DNA from: Miltoncostaea sp963771025
GTDB taxonomy: Bacteria > Actinomycetota > Thermoleophilia > Miltoncostaeales > Miltoncostaeaceae
NCBI GenBank assembly: GCA_963771025.1
Contig: CAVYRL010000001.1
Location: 248,001-312,000 of the forward strand
DNA: 64,000 nt
Reading direction: 5' to 3'
Part shown: positions 27,706 through 35,851 of the stretch, piece by piece
Position numbering within the stretch: position 1 is the first letter of the stretch
Layout: each line of letters opens with the position of its first letter
Program-made: the position numbers and the translations under genes
Notes under the pieces: model-generated
Database searches by the model: none
The model's input: only the letters and a program-made list of their open reading frames with translations
Told to the model about the DNA's origin: nothing

Positions 27706-28013
27706 GACCCGCCCGAGGGCGCGACCGGCGTCCCGCCGGACGAGGACGGCGCCTCCGCCCCATCGTCCCCGAGGACGCGGTTGAGGAGGGAGTCCACGAC
27801 GTCCCGGGCCAGCCCCGAGGCCGACACCTCGGTCGTCGTGGCCGCGGGCGCCGCCTCCGCGGCCGCCTCGTGCGAGTTCGCGGCGGCGAGGCCACCGACG
27901 ACGACGGTGCCGACCACCGCCGCCGCGGCGACGCCGCGGGTGACGCGCCTCACCGCGCGCACGTTCCGGTTCGCCTGGGCGCCGGGGGGTTCAGGAGCGT
28001 CGGCCGATGCCAT
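27702..28013 (-). CDS. Small membrane-anchored protein, paralogue 1
   Basis: 103 aa: a charged N-terminus, then RRVTRGVAAAAVVGTVVVGG as a single membrane anchor, and an Ala/Ser/Thr-rich exported part ending GGTPVAPSGGS. The stretch EVSASGLARDVVDSLLNRVL could form a helix. It shares anchor sequence and C-terminal ending with the gene upstream, so the two arose by duplication. Tight coupling to apbE makes it a candidate partner or substrate of flavin transfer, but the usual flavinylation motif is absent. Not recognised as a named family. Confidence 0.7.
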   Translation of the reverse strand: MASADAPEPPGAQANRNVRAVRRVTRGVAAAAVVGTVVVGGLAAANSHEAAAEAAPAATTTEVSASGLARDVVDSLLNRVLGDDGAEAPSSSGGTPVAPSGGS

Positions 28014-28112
28014 GCGAGCACGGTAGGGCCGGTACGTTAAGGCTCTCCGGAGCGGGTCGTTGAGGTTGGGCGACGGGCGCTCGCGAGGCGGACGACGGCG
28101 CGGATGCGCCGC

Positions 28113-28391
28113 TCATGACCCTCCCGAGGAGGCGACGGGCGTCTGGGTGGACGACGACGGGGCCTGCGCGGTGCTTTTGACCACCGAGGTCGTCGCGGCG
28201 GTCGAGGCGGTGGCGGTCGAGGAGGTGGCCGCCTGCATGCCCCCCTGGTGGCCGGCGGCGGCCAGGCCTCCGAAGACGGCGGTGCCGAGAACCGCGGCCG
28301 CGGCCACGCCGCGCGTCACGCGGGTCACGCTGCGGACGCGGGTGTCGCGCTCGTCGGGGGCATCGGGATCGTGTGTGCGGTGTGTGGTCAT
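28113..28391 (-). CDS. Small membrane-anchored protein, paralogue 2
   Basis: 92 aa from ATG 28391. Layout is the same as the downstream paralogue: VTRVTRGVAAAAVLGTAVFG anchor, then a Ser/Thr/Ala-rich tail ending TQTPVASSGGS. The tail is even richer in Thr and Ser (TATASTAATTSVVKSTA), with a HQGGM element after the anchor. It is first in the apparent apbE operon and divergent from the polysaccharide deacetylase gene. Function unknown. Confidence 0.68.
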   Translation of the reverse strand: MTTHRTHDPDAPDERDTRVRSVTRVTRGVAAAAVLGTAVFGGLAAAGHQGGMQAATSSTATASTAATTSVVKSTAQAPSSSTQTPVASSGGS

Positions 28392-28489
28392 GGAGCAACC
28401 GTAGGCGGGCTCCGTTAAGGCCTGCGGAAGGTGGCCGCAGAGCTTGCTGTGGGTTCGCCGGCCCTGGGGTCTGGAATACTCGGGTCCTG

Positions 28490-29485
28490 ATGACCGACGC
28501 CGACGGCGACTGGCAGGGCCACTCGATGGACCCGGATGCGCGTCGCGCGCGACGCGCCGAGCAGGCGCGCCGGGCGCGACGCCGCCGCCTGATCGGCGCG
28601 GCCGTGTTCGTCGTGGTGCTGGTCGCGGCGGGCGGCGCGGTCGCCGCGCTGATGGCCGGCGGCGGAGGGGGCGACACCACCGCGGCCGTCGCGACCACGA
28701 GCTCCACACCGGCGTCGGCGTCCCCCGCATCGACCTCGGCGCCGACGACCGCCACGGCCCCGGCGAGCGCCGGGCCCTCGGGCGACGCCCCGACGGCACA
28801 GGAGCAGGCCGCGGCCGTGGCCCGCGTGCGGAAGGTGGGGCTCCCGCTGTACCGCACCCCCGGCAAGGGCGGGAACGTCGTGGCCCTCACGTTCGACGAC
28901 GGCCCCGGGCCCTACACCCAGAAGACCGTCGCCACCCTCAAGCAGTACGGGATGCGGGCCACGTTCTTCCTCTGCGGGAAGAGCGTCGTGCGCTATCCCG
29001 AGGATCCGGCCATCGAGGCCACCGTGGCCGCGATGGGCGATCACTCCTGGAACCATCCCGTGCTGCCCGACCTCTCCGCGTCCGAGGCGAGGAGCGAGAT
29101 CGCCCGCACCCAGGCGATCGTCGAGAAGACCTCCGGGGCGCCCGTCCAGGTGTTCCGCTCGCCCTACGGGGCGCGCACGCCGGCGATCGACGCGACGGCG
29201 GAGAGCCTCGGGATGATCCAGGTTCTGTGGAACATCGAGAGCGGCGACTCGGCGGGCGTCGGGTGGGAGCAGATGCTCAGCACGCTCAAGGCCACCCTGA
29301 AGCCCGGCGACATCGTTCTCTTCCACGAGAATCGCGGGCAGACCCAGAAGGTGATCAACCGCCTGGTGCCCTGGATGAAGAAGCACGACCTGCGCTCGGT
29401 GAGCGTTCCCGAGCTGCTGGCGATGGACCCTCCCTCCGAGGCGTTCCTGCGCAGCGAGGCCGGCCGCTACTCCCCCGCTGAGTAG
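28490..29485 (+). CDS. Polysaccharide deacetylase (NodB domain), membrane anchored
   Basis: 331 aa from ATG 28490, with AATACT nine bases upstream. A very basic N-terminus leads into a membrane anchor (LIGAAVFVVVLVAAGG), a Ser/Thr/Ala-rich linker, and the NodB domain: TFDDGPGPYT (metal-binding Asp), GDHSWNHP (His pair) and RSPYGARTP. Such enzymes remove acetyl groups from peptidoglycan or another surface glycan. The C-terminal GDIVLFHENRG matches the family's last His motif. Confidence 0.92.
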   Translation: MTDADGDWQGHSMDPDARRARRAEQARRARRRRLIGAAVFVVVLVAAGGAVAALMAGGGGGDTTAAVATTSSTPASASPASTSAPTTATAPASAGPSGDAPTAQEQAAAVARVRKVGLPLYRTPGKGGNVVALTFDDGPGPYTQKTVATLKQYGMRATFFLCGKSVVRYPEDPAIEATVAAMGDHSWNHPVLPDLSASEARSEIARTQAIVEKTSGAPVQVFRSPYGARTPAIDATAESLGMIQVLWNIESGDSAGVGWEQMLSTLKATLKPGDIVLFHENRGQTQKVINRLVPWMKKHDLRSVSVPELLAMDPPSEAFLRSEAGRYSPAE

Positions 29486-30269
29486 CTCTCCGATCCTCCT
29501 TCCGCCATCCGAGGGCAAGGCCCCGGGTGGTGACGGACCGCCGTGGCGAGAGGGCGAGAGCGCCTTCCCCCAGCTCGACGGGCGCCGGGAGGCGGTCCGT
29601 GACGCGGTGCGGGCCACGATCGGCGCGGGCGACCGGGCCGCGGCCCGGCTGCTCGGCGTGCGCGGGCCCCATCTGGCGCGCGCGCTGGCCGAGTGGGGGC
29701 GGCTCGACGACGCGCCGACCCTGCCGGCGGCCGAGCGCTACAGCGGGGTGGTGTGGGCCGGGCTCGGGGTGGCGAGCCTGGACACGACGGCCCGCCGGCG
29801 CCTCGCGCGGCGGGTGCTGGTCCCCTCCGGCCTGTGGGGCCTGGTGGCCGCCACCGATCCGCTCCCGGCGTACCGGCTGAAGATGGGCGCGCGGGTGGCG
29901 CCGTTGGGGGCGCTCGCCGCGTGGTGGCGCCCGGCCATCACGCCCCTCATCGACGCCCGGGCCGACGGCGGGTGGATCATCGACCTGCTGCCCGAGGTGC
30001 ACGCATCGGCCGTCGACCCCGCCCTGCTGCGCCGCTCCCGCCTGCTGCGAGTCACGCTGGTGGAGGACGGGCCGGGCGCCGCGCGGCGCGCGCTGGGCCA
30101 CGCCGGAAAGACGCTGAAGGGCCGGCTCGCCCGCGCGATCCTGGAGGCGGGCGCCGCCACTCCCGGGAGCGTCTCCGCCCTGGAGGTGGAGGGCCTGCTG
30201 CGCGGAGCGACGTCCCGGCGGGAAGCGCACGGCACGGTGACGGTGACCTTCGCGAGGGACCGATCGTGA
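29478..30269 (+). CDS. yaaA: YaaA family peroxide-stress protein; probable CTG start
   Basis: 263 aa. The N-terminal motif PILLPPSEGK and the later ERYSGVVWAGL and YRLKMGARVAPLG match actinobacterial YaaA (DUF328), a DNA-binding protein that limits iron-dependent damage under H2O2 in E. coli. No ATG, GTG or TTG precedes the conserved N-terminus in frame; CTG at 29478, followed by AGT, overlaps the end of the deacetylase gene. The first in-frame GTG (29607) would delete about 43 conserved residues. Confidence 0.8.
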   Translation: MSSSPILLPPSEGKAPGGDGPPWREGESAFPQLDGRREAVRDAVRATIGAGDRAAARLLGVRGPHLARALAEWGRLDDAPTLPAAERYSGVVWAGLGVASLDTTARRRLARRVLVPSGLWGLVAATDPLPAYRLKMGARVAPLGALAAWWRPAITPLIDARADGGWIIDLLPEVHASAVDPALLRRSRLLRVTLVEDGPGAARRALGHAGKTLKGRLARAILEAGAATPGSVSALEVEGLLRGATSRREAHGTVTVTFARDRS

Positions 30270-30310
30270 CGATCGCCACCTGAATCGGACCCTCTCCGGC
30301 TCCCGTCGAT

Positions 30311-30325
30311 TATGCTCGCGGCATG
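30311..30325 (+). promoter_or_regulatory. Leaderless-type -10 element (TATGCT, 6 bp, ATG)
   Basis: TATGCT at 30311-30316 is followed by six bases and the monooxygenase ATG, identical in hexamer and spacing to the element at 22553-22567. Confidence 0.5.
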
Positions 30326-31348
30326 AACATCGTCATCTCCGGCGGCGGCATGGTGGGTATGACCCTTGCGCGCCTCCTTCGCGTCCGGGGCTTCTCGCCC
30401 GTCGTCATCGAGCGCAACCCGGAAGGGGCCTACATGCCCCGCGGGTACATGCTCGGCTTCCAGGGGTACGCGCCTCTCGAGGAGGCCGGTGTCCTCGACG
30501 GGATCCGCAAGGTCGGGCGCGACATCGCCCCCAGACCCGACGGCTCGGCCGTGGCGATCGCCGTGCGTTTCGGGGCGATCATCGAGGCGCTCGCCAAGGA
30601 CCTCCCGGTGGTCTACGAGCACACCGTGGTGGAACTCGTGCGCGACGACTCGGACCGGGTCGTGGGCGTCGTCGCCGAGGGGCCGGACGGCCGCGTCACC
30701 ATCGACGCCGACCTGGTGGTCGCGTGCGACGGCATGAACTCCCCCGTCCGTGAGATGGCGGGCCTGGCCGCCGATTTCGAGCCCCTCGCCGACGCGGCCC
30801 TCACCTTCATGAGCCCGCAGAAGGTCGACACCTCCTTCGAGATGGCCTACATGTCCGATGGCGGCCACATCGGCGTCCTCAGCTGGCTCGAGGGATCGGC
30901 GGGGTGGAGGAGCATCGAGAAGGTCGGCGCCGAGGCCGCATTGGCCCCCGGGCTCGACGCGATCAAGAAGATGTGGACCCAGCTGCTCCCGTCGTCGGCC
31001 GCGGGCGTCAACGCGCTCACCTCGATGGACCAGGTCCGCTACTCCGAGCCGCAGTTGCTCTCCTGCGAGAAGTGGTGGATCCCCGGCCTCCTGATCATCG
31101 GCGACGCGGCCCACTTCTTCGGCCCCGAGACCGGGGTCAGCTCGGGCATCGGGCTGGGCGACGCCCACGCGCTGGCGGAGGCGTGCCGTCAGAACCCGGA
31201 CGACCCGGACGCGGTGTGCCGCAGCTACGAGCTCTGGCGCGCGCCCGTCGTGCGCCCGTACGAGGCGATGGACCCCGGTCGGCAGCGCATGGTGCCCGCG
31301 GGCAACGTGCAGGCGCGGCCCGAGGAGCGCTGGCCCCCGGCAGAGTAG
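30323..31348 (+). CDS. FAD-dependent monooxygenase (aromatic hydroxylase fold)
   Basis: 341 aa, at the short end of the class A flavin monooxygenase family. The FAD-binding ISGGGMVGMTLARLL is at the very N-terminus, the DG motif is VVACDGMNSPVREMAG, and the second FAD motif is IIGDAAHFFGPETGVSSGIG. Substrate is not evident. It is convergent with the aldo/keto reductase. Confidence 0.85.
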   Translation: MNIVISGGGMVGMTLARLLRVRGFSPVVIERNPEGAYMPRGYMLGFQGYAPLEEAGVLDGIRKVGRDIAPRPDGSAVAIAVRFGAIIEALAKDLPVVYEHTVVELVRDDSDRVVGVVAEGPDGRVTIDADLVVACDGMNSPVREMAGLAADFEPLADAALTFMSPQKVDTSFEMAYMSDGGHIGVLSWLEGSAGWRSIEKVGAEAALAPGLDAIKKMWTQLLPSSAAGVNALTSMDQVRYSEPQLLSCEKWWIPGLLIIGDAAHFFGPETGVSSGIGLGDAHALAEACRQNPDDPDAVCRSYELWRAPVVRPYEAMDPGRQRMVPAGNVQARPEERWPPAE

Positions 31349-31373
31349 TCCGCCCGCCCGGGCTCCACTTTCC

Positions 31374-32324
31374 TCAAAGCCCCAGGCGCGGCATGTAGGA
31401 GTCGGGGTAGCGGTTGCCGGCGGCCACCCCGAGCGGGGCGACGCCGTCGATCGCGGCCAGATCCTCCGGCGTGAGCTCCAGCTCGAGACCCGCGAGGTTG
31501 TGCGCGACGTGATCGGAGCGGCTCGTGCCCACCAGGGGCACCACGTCGTCGCCCTGGGCGAGCGTCCACGCGATGGCGAGGCTCGCCAGGTCGACACCCT
31601 TGGCCTCGGCGATCCCGGCCAGCGCGCGAACCACCGCCAGGTTGCTCTCGAGGTTCTCGCCCTGGAAGCGGGGCACCTGTCGGCGCCAATCGTCGGGCGC
31701 GAGGTCGTCGGGGGTGCGGATGCTCCCGGTCAGCAGGCCGCGCGAGAGCGGGCTGTAGGCCACATAGGCGATGCCGAGCTCCCGCAGCAGGGGCAGCACC
31801 TCCGCTTCGGGTTCACGGTGAAGGAGGGAGTACTCGCTCTGGAGCGCGGCGATCGGGTGGACCGCCTGGGCACGGCGGATCGTCTCGGGCCCGGCCTCGG
31901 ACAGTCCCAGGTGGCGCACCAGTCCGCGCTCGACGAGCCCGGCCATCGCGCCGACCGACTCCTCGATGGGGACCGCGGGGTCAACGCGGTGCAGGTAGTA
32001 GACGTCAACGTGATCCACGTCGAGCCGCCGGAGGCTCTTCTCGATCGCGTCGCGCAGGTAGCCGGCGCCGCCCCGGCTCGACTTGGTCGCCAGCACCACC
32101 TCGTCGCGGCGCCCCGCGATCGCGCGCCCGACGAGCTCCTCGTTGCGGCCGTCCCCGTACGTCTCGGCCGTGTCGATCAGAGTGATGCCGAGGTCGAGGG
32201 CGCGGTGGATCGTGCGGATGCCCTCGGCATCCTCGGCCGGGCCGTAGTAGCCGGCGAAGCTCATCGCCCCGAAGGCGAGCGGACCCACCTCGGGACCGTC
32301 GGTGCCGAGCCTGCGTCGCTCCAT
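31374..32324 (-). CDS. Aldo/keto reductase
   Basis: 316 aa from ATG 32324, with GAGGAG six bases before it. The AKR catalytic set is visible: IDTAETYGDGRNEELVG (Asp and Tyr), VLATKSS (Lys), and a His in the VDVYYLHRVDP strand. The C-terminal phosphate-binding segment VPLVGTSRSDH contacts NADPH. It belongs to the YajO/Tas-like AKR group acting on aldehydes or ketones; substrate unknown. Confidence 0.92.
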   Translation of the reverse strand: MERRRLGTDGPEVGPLAFGAMSFAGYYGPAEDAEGIRTIHRALDLGITLIDTAETYGDGRNEELVGRAIAGRRDEVVLATKSSRGGAGYLRDAIEKSLRRLDVDHVDVYYLHRVDPAVPIEESVGAMAGLVERGLVRHLGLSEAGPETIRRAQAVHPIAALQSEYSLLHREPEAEVLPLLRELGIAYVAYSPLSRGLLTGSIRTPDDLAPDDWRRQVPRFQGENLESNLAVVRALAGIAEAKGVDLASLAIAWTLAQGDDVVPLVGTSRSDHVAHNLAGLELELTPEDLAAIDGVAPLGVAAGNRYPDSYMPRLGL

Positions 32325-32685
32325 CGTCCGCTCCTCGCATCGCCGTCCGAACCACGTCACACGCTAGGCCGCGCGGCGCCATGGCGCCCGGCGACGGCGG
32401 ACGCGGTTCGGATCGGCGCGCTTCGGGCACCAACCGAACGAAATCGGCATTCGCGCGACATTTTCGTGGGGATCCGTAGCGGGAACGCCCTCGCGCGTTA
32501 GTTTTGCCCGTAAATCAAGCGATTCTTGCAACATCGCGCCCCCCGGGGCGCGGTCGGTCCCGGGTCACGCGTCGCCTGTCGGGCAGAGAAAACCGCTCAA
32601 CAGCGCCCTTCTCGTCCGTCCGCGCTGGTAGGTTGCTCGCGCGGGCAAGCCTGCTCCCGCACACAACGAAGCCAGGGGGTCTGCA
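32325..32685. other. 361-bp intergenic region upstream of hup
   Basis: No convincing gene. An 18-bp inverted repeat (CGCGCCCC at 32535-32542, GGGGCGCG at 32545-32552) and an AT-richer stretch at 32505-32535 stand out. A TAGGTT hexamer at 32629-32634 is a possible -10 for hup, with a ~50-nt leader before the GTG. No clear -35 is seen. Confidence 0.4.
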
Positions 32686-32979
32686 GTGTCAGTCAACAAG
32701 ACCGAATTCGTCAGCCGGGTCGCTTCTGAGGCCGACATCAGTGGTGCCGAGGCCGGTCGGGTTGTCAACGCCGTACTCGCGGTCATCCAGGACGCGCTCA
32801 AGTCGGGCGAGGATGTCGCCTTCGCCGGCTTCGGGAAGTTCTCCGTCTCGCACCGCGCCGCTCGTACGGGTGTCAACCCGCAGGATCCGTCGAAGAAGGT
32901 CGCCATTCCGGCCCGCACCGTCCCTCGCTTCACGCCGGGTGCCGTGCTCAAGGAGGCCGTGGCGTCGGGGAACAAGTAG
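32686..32979 (+). CDS. hup: HU family DNA-binding protein
   Basis: 97 aa, the size of HU. NKTEFVSRVASEADISGAEA and GFGKFSVSHRAARTGVNPQD are the HU/IHF core, and the DNA-wrapping arm PSKKVAIPARTVPRFTPG is present. It lacks the long basic Lys/Ala-rich tail of mycobacterial HupB. GTG start preceded by AGGGGG. It is likely the main nucleoid protein and a strongly expressed single-gene unit. Confidence 0.95.
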   Translation: MSVNKTEFVSRVASEADISGAEAGRVVNAVLAVIQDALKSGEDVAFAGFGKFSVSHRAARTGVNPQDPSKKVAIPARTVPRFTPGAVLKEAVASGNK

Positions 32980-33002
32980 TCCTCTCGTTGCAGGCGCTCG
33001 AG

Positions 33003-33037
33003 GCGCGCGACCCGCTTTTCGTGAGCGGGTCGCGCGC
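33003..33037 (+). terminator. Strong hairpin downstream of hup
   Basis: A perfect 14-bp stem (33003-33016 with 33024-33037) with a 7-nt loop begins 24 bp after the hup stop. No T-run follows, so it is an atypical intrinsic terminator or an mRNA-stabilising structure. It separates hup from proA. Confidence 0.6.
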
Positions 33038-33078
33038 GTCGTGACCCCGCCGCCCTCCTGAGCACGTCGGAGCGCGGG

Positions 33079-34320
33079 GTGTCCGAGATCACCGCCCTCG
33101 ATCTCGTGGCCGCCTCCGGGCGGGCCGCCGCCGCGGCCCACGCGAGCCTTGCCCGCGCCGATGCCGAGCAGATCTCCGTCGCGCTTGGCGCGATGGCGCG
33201 CCTGCTGGGCGAGCGTGCCGAGCCGATCCTCGCGGCCAACGCGCGGGACGTCGCGGCCGCGCCCGCTGTGCTGGGCCCCGCGCTGATCGACCGCCTCTTG
33301 CTCGATCCCGGGCGTCTGGCGCGGATGAGCGACCAGATACGGGCGCTGGCCGCGCTGCCCGACATCGAGGCCGTGGTGGCCACGCGCGCGCTTGCCGGGG
33401 GACTCGTGATGCAGGAGCGCCGCAGGCCCGTCGGGGTGATCGGCGCCAACTACGAAGCGCGCCCCAACGTGACGGTCAACGTGGCCTCGCAGCTGATCAA
33501 GTCGCGCAACGCCGGGGTCCTGCGCACCGGGGCGGCCGCCCTGCGCTCGGCGGACGCGCTTCACGTCCAGGTCATCGGGCCGGCGCTGGCCGAGGCGGGC
33601 ATCGCGCCGGACGCGGTCGCCCTCGTGCGGTCCGCCGACCGCGAGGCGGCGCGCGCCCTGGTGTCGCTGCCCGCTCTCGTGCCGCTGGTGATCCTGCGGG
33701 GCAGCGGGGAGACCACCGCCGCCCTCGCCCGCCGGGCGGCCGAGCACGGTGTGCGCACGCTGGCCCACGCGGAGGGCGGAGGCGTGCTCTACGTCGACGC
33801 GGCCGCCGACCGCGCGCGGGCCTTCGAGCTGGTGGAGGAGGGGCTCGACCGGCTGGGCGTGTGCAACCGGCTGAACCTGCTGCTGGTGGCCGAGTCGCTC
33901 TGGGACGACCTGGCCGTCGAGCTGGTGGCCCGGCTCGAGGCGCTGGGAGTGCGGGCCTCCCTGCCACCCCACAGCCACCCCCTCGGCCACGAGTGGGCGC
34001 TCGACGAGGGCAACGAGGCCACCGTCACCCTGGCGCCGGTCGCCGGCCCCGAGAGCGCCGCACGGCTGGCGAACATCGAGACCTCGGGCCTCGCGGCCAC
34101 CATCGTCACCGAGGATGCCGCCGCAGCCGAGGCGTTCATGGCCGAGTACGCCGGCACCGGCGCGTTCTGGAACGCGACCACCCGGCTGCTCGACGGCTTC
34201 CGCCTCCTGGGCGCTCCCGAGACCGGCATCAACGTGGACCATGTGCCCGGCCCGCGCGGGCCGGTGACGTACCGCGACCTGTACCTGCGCCAGTACGTCG
34301 TGGGTCCCGGCGCCGCGTGA
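33079..34320 (+). CDS. proA: Glutamate-5-semialdehyde dehydrogenase (gamma-glutamyl phosphate reductase)
   Basis: 413 aa, usual length. It reduces gamma-glutamyl phosphate with NADPH in proline synthesis. The catalytic Cys262 lies in LGVCNRLN; other family features are RRPVGVIGANYEARPNVTVN and the C-terminal ETGINVDHVPGPRGPVTY, a version of the usual GISTQ/HARGP ending. GTG start. ProB is not in the window. Confidence 0.92.
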   Translation: MSEITALDLVAASGRAAAAAHASLARADAEQISVALGAMARLLGERAEPILAANARDVAAAPAVLGPALIDRLLLDPGRLARMSDQIRALAALPDIEAVVATRALAGGLVMQERRRPVGVIGANYEARPNVTVNVASQLIKSRNAGVLRTGAAALRSADALHVQVIGPALAEAGIAPDAVALVRSADREAARALVSLPALVPLVILRGSGETTAALARRAAEHGVRTLAHAEGGGVLYVDAAADRARAFELVEEGLDRLGVCNRLNLLLVAESLWDDLAVELVARLEALGVRASLPPHSHPLGHEWALDEGNEATVTLAPVAGPESAARLANIETSGLAATIVTEDAAAAEAFMAEYAGTGAFWNATTRLLDGFRLLGAPETGINVDHVPGPRGPVTYRDLYLRQYVVGPGAA

Positions 34321-34345
34321 GACTCCGCGGAGGCGGGGTCGCTGC

Positions 34346-34480
34346 TATTGTTCCCCGACTCGCCCGGACGGCGACGAACCCTTAATGGCAGACGCCCCCC
34401 ACACAACAGAGCCCCCACGCCCCTCGATGGGCGAGCTCCCGCACGGCGGGGGACACGTCTGAGGCCTGCAATGGTGCTGT
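34346..34480 (+). promoter_or_regulatory. infC promoter element and structured leader
   Basis: A TATTGT hexamer at 34346-34351 can serve as -10. The ~130-nt leader that follows is C/G rich with self-complementary blocks (CCCCC near 34415 with GGGGG near 34449) and carries a 25-codon reading frame. Leaders before infC-rpmI-rplT are often controlled by IF3 or L20 in other bacteria; I did not recognise a specific published motif. Confidence 0.45.
34385..34462 (+). CDS. Possible 25-aa leader peptide of the infC operon
   Basis: ATG 34385 opens 25 codons (MADAPHTTEPPRPSMGELPH, then GGGHV) and closes with TGA at 34460-34462, in the same frame as infC and only six codons before the infC TTG. The peptide is Pro/His rich. 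It may be a regulatory leader frame or chance. Confidence 0.35.
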   Translation: MADAPHTTEPPRPSMGELPHGGGHV

Positions 34481-35194
34481 TTGCCCCCTAGGCGCGGACC
34501 AGATACCCGTCCGCCTGCCGGCCCCTCGACCCGGATCAACGAAGCGATCCGCGCCGAATCCGTGCGTCTCATCGACGCGGACGGGGAGAACCGGGGGGTC
34601 GTGCCTCTCGCCGAGGCGCAGGAGATCGCGAACGCCGCTGCCCTGGACCTCGTCGAGGTCGCCGCTGACGCGCGCCCGCCCGTGTGCCGGATCATGGATT
34701 ACGGCAAGTGGCGGTACGAGCAGGAGCAGAAGGCCAAGCAGGCCCGGCGCCACCAGAGCACGATCACCATCAAGGAGATCAAGTTCCGGCCGAAGATCGA
34801 CCCGCACGACTACGCCACCAAGAAGGGGCACGTCGAGCGGTTCCTGCGGCACCGGGACAAGGTCAAGATCACGATCATGTTCCGCGGCCGCGAACTGCTG
34901 CACCCCGAGCGCGGCGAGCAGATCCTGCTGCGGCTGGCGGACGAGCTGAAGGATCTGGCCATCATCGAGAGCCGTCCCAACCTGGACGGGCGCAACATGG
35001 TGATGATGATCGCTCCGCTCAAGAACCCCGTCGCGGAGACCGCCGCGGCAAGCGACGCGGACGCCGCGCCGGGCGCCGGCGCGTCGGAGGCCGCGCCCGA
35101 GGCACCGGCCGCGACCAAGGCGGAGCCCGAGGCCCCCGCCGCCGAGCAGTCCGCGCCGACCCCCCAGCCCGCCGAGGCCGAGACCGCCTCCTAG
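34481..35194 (+). CDS. infC: Translation initiation factor IF-3; TTG or other rare start
   Basis: 237 aa. STRINEAIRAESVRLIDADG opens the N-domain, RPPVCRIMDYGKWRYEQEQK is the linker region and IKEIKFRPKIDPHDY the C-domain. A ~55-residue Ala/Pro/Glu-rich tail follows, as in other high-GC actinobacteria. There is no in-frame ATG or GTG before the N-domain and after the TGA at 34460; TTG at 34481 is the best start. A rare start codon is the known basis of IF3 autoregulation in E. coli (AUU), and the same logic may apply here. It leads the infC-rpmI-rplT operon. Confidence 0.93.
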   Translation: MPPRRGPDTRPPAGPSTRINEAIRAESVRLIDADGENRGVVPLAEAQEIANAAALDLVEVAADARPPVCRIMDYGKWRYEQEQKAKQARRHQSTITIKEIKFRPKIDPHDYATKKGHVERFLRHRDKVKITIMFRGRELLHPERGEQILLRLADELKDLAIIESRPNLDGRNMVMMIAPLKNPVAETAAASDADAAPGAGASEAAPEAPAATKAEPEAPAAEQSAPTPQPAEAETAS

Positions 35195-35256
35195 TCGCGC
35201 CGCTGGTGCGAGTCGTCTAATGTGTCGGCCGGTCCGCCGCTCCCGAGGAACATGCC

Positions 35257-35454
35257 ATGCCCAAGATGAAGTCCAGACGCGCCGCCACGAAACGCTTCCG
35301 GGTCACCGGAACGGGCAAAGTGCTCTTTCAGCGCGCGGGGATGCGGCACAACCAAGAGAAGATGACCGGCAAGGAGCAGAGGCACCTCTCCAAGGAGGCG
35401 CGCCTCGCCCCCGAGATGGTGCCGGGCGTGAAGCGCATGCTGGGGAAGAGGTAG
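35257..35454 (+). CDS. rpmI: 50S ribosomal protein L35
   Basis: 65 aa, basic, with the L35 pattern MPKMKSRRAATKRFRVTGTG at the start and a KRMLGKR ending. It lies 62 bp after infC and 3 bp before rplT, in the classical order. Confidence 0.97.
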   Translation: MPKMKSRRAATKRFRVTGTGKVLFQRAGMRHNQEKMTGKEQRHLSKEARLAPEMVPGVKRMLGKR

Positions 35455-35457
35455 CCG

Positions 35458-35832
35458 GTGGCACGGGTCAAGCGCTCCGTCGGAGCCCGCAAGAAGCGTC
35501 GTAAGGTCCTCGGCCAGGCGAGCGGGTACTGGGGGACCAAGCACTCCTCGTACAAGCGCGCGAAGGAGCAGGTGCAGCGCTCGCTGCGCTACGCGTACCG
35601 CGACCGGCGGGTGCGCAAGCGCGATTTTCGGCGGCTATGGATCGCCCGCATCAACGCCGCCGCGCGCGAGAACGGCCTCACCTACGGCGAGTTCATCCAC
35701 GGCCTCAAGCTGGCCGAGGTCGAGCTGGACCGCAAGATCCTGGCCGAGCTCGCCACGCACGAGCCTGCGGCCTTCGCGGCCCTCTGCGATCGCGTTCGCA
35801 CCGCCAAAGAGAGCGTCCCGGTCGGCTCCTAG
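35458..35832 (+). CDS. rplT: 50S ribosomal protein L20
   Basis: 124 aa, GTG start three bases after rpmI. MARVKRSVGARKKRRKVLGQ and RDRRVRKRDFRRLWIARINA are diagnostic for L20, which nucleates early 50S assembly and often represses its own operon by binding the leader. Confidence 0.97.
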   Translation: MARVKRSVGARKKRRKVLGQASGYWGTKHSSYKRAKEQVQRSLRYAYRDRRVRKRDFRRLWIARINAAARENGLTYGEFIHGLKLAEVELDRKILAELATHEPAAFAALCDRVRTAKESVPVGS

Positions 35833-35851
35833 CGGCACCAGGCACCTCCGG

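Noticed and set aside
34321..34480. tRNA gene in the infC upstream region
   Set aside because: Some stem-like blocks exist but no T-loop TTCRA sequence or acceptor stem of tRNA form could be found.
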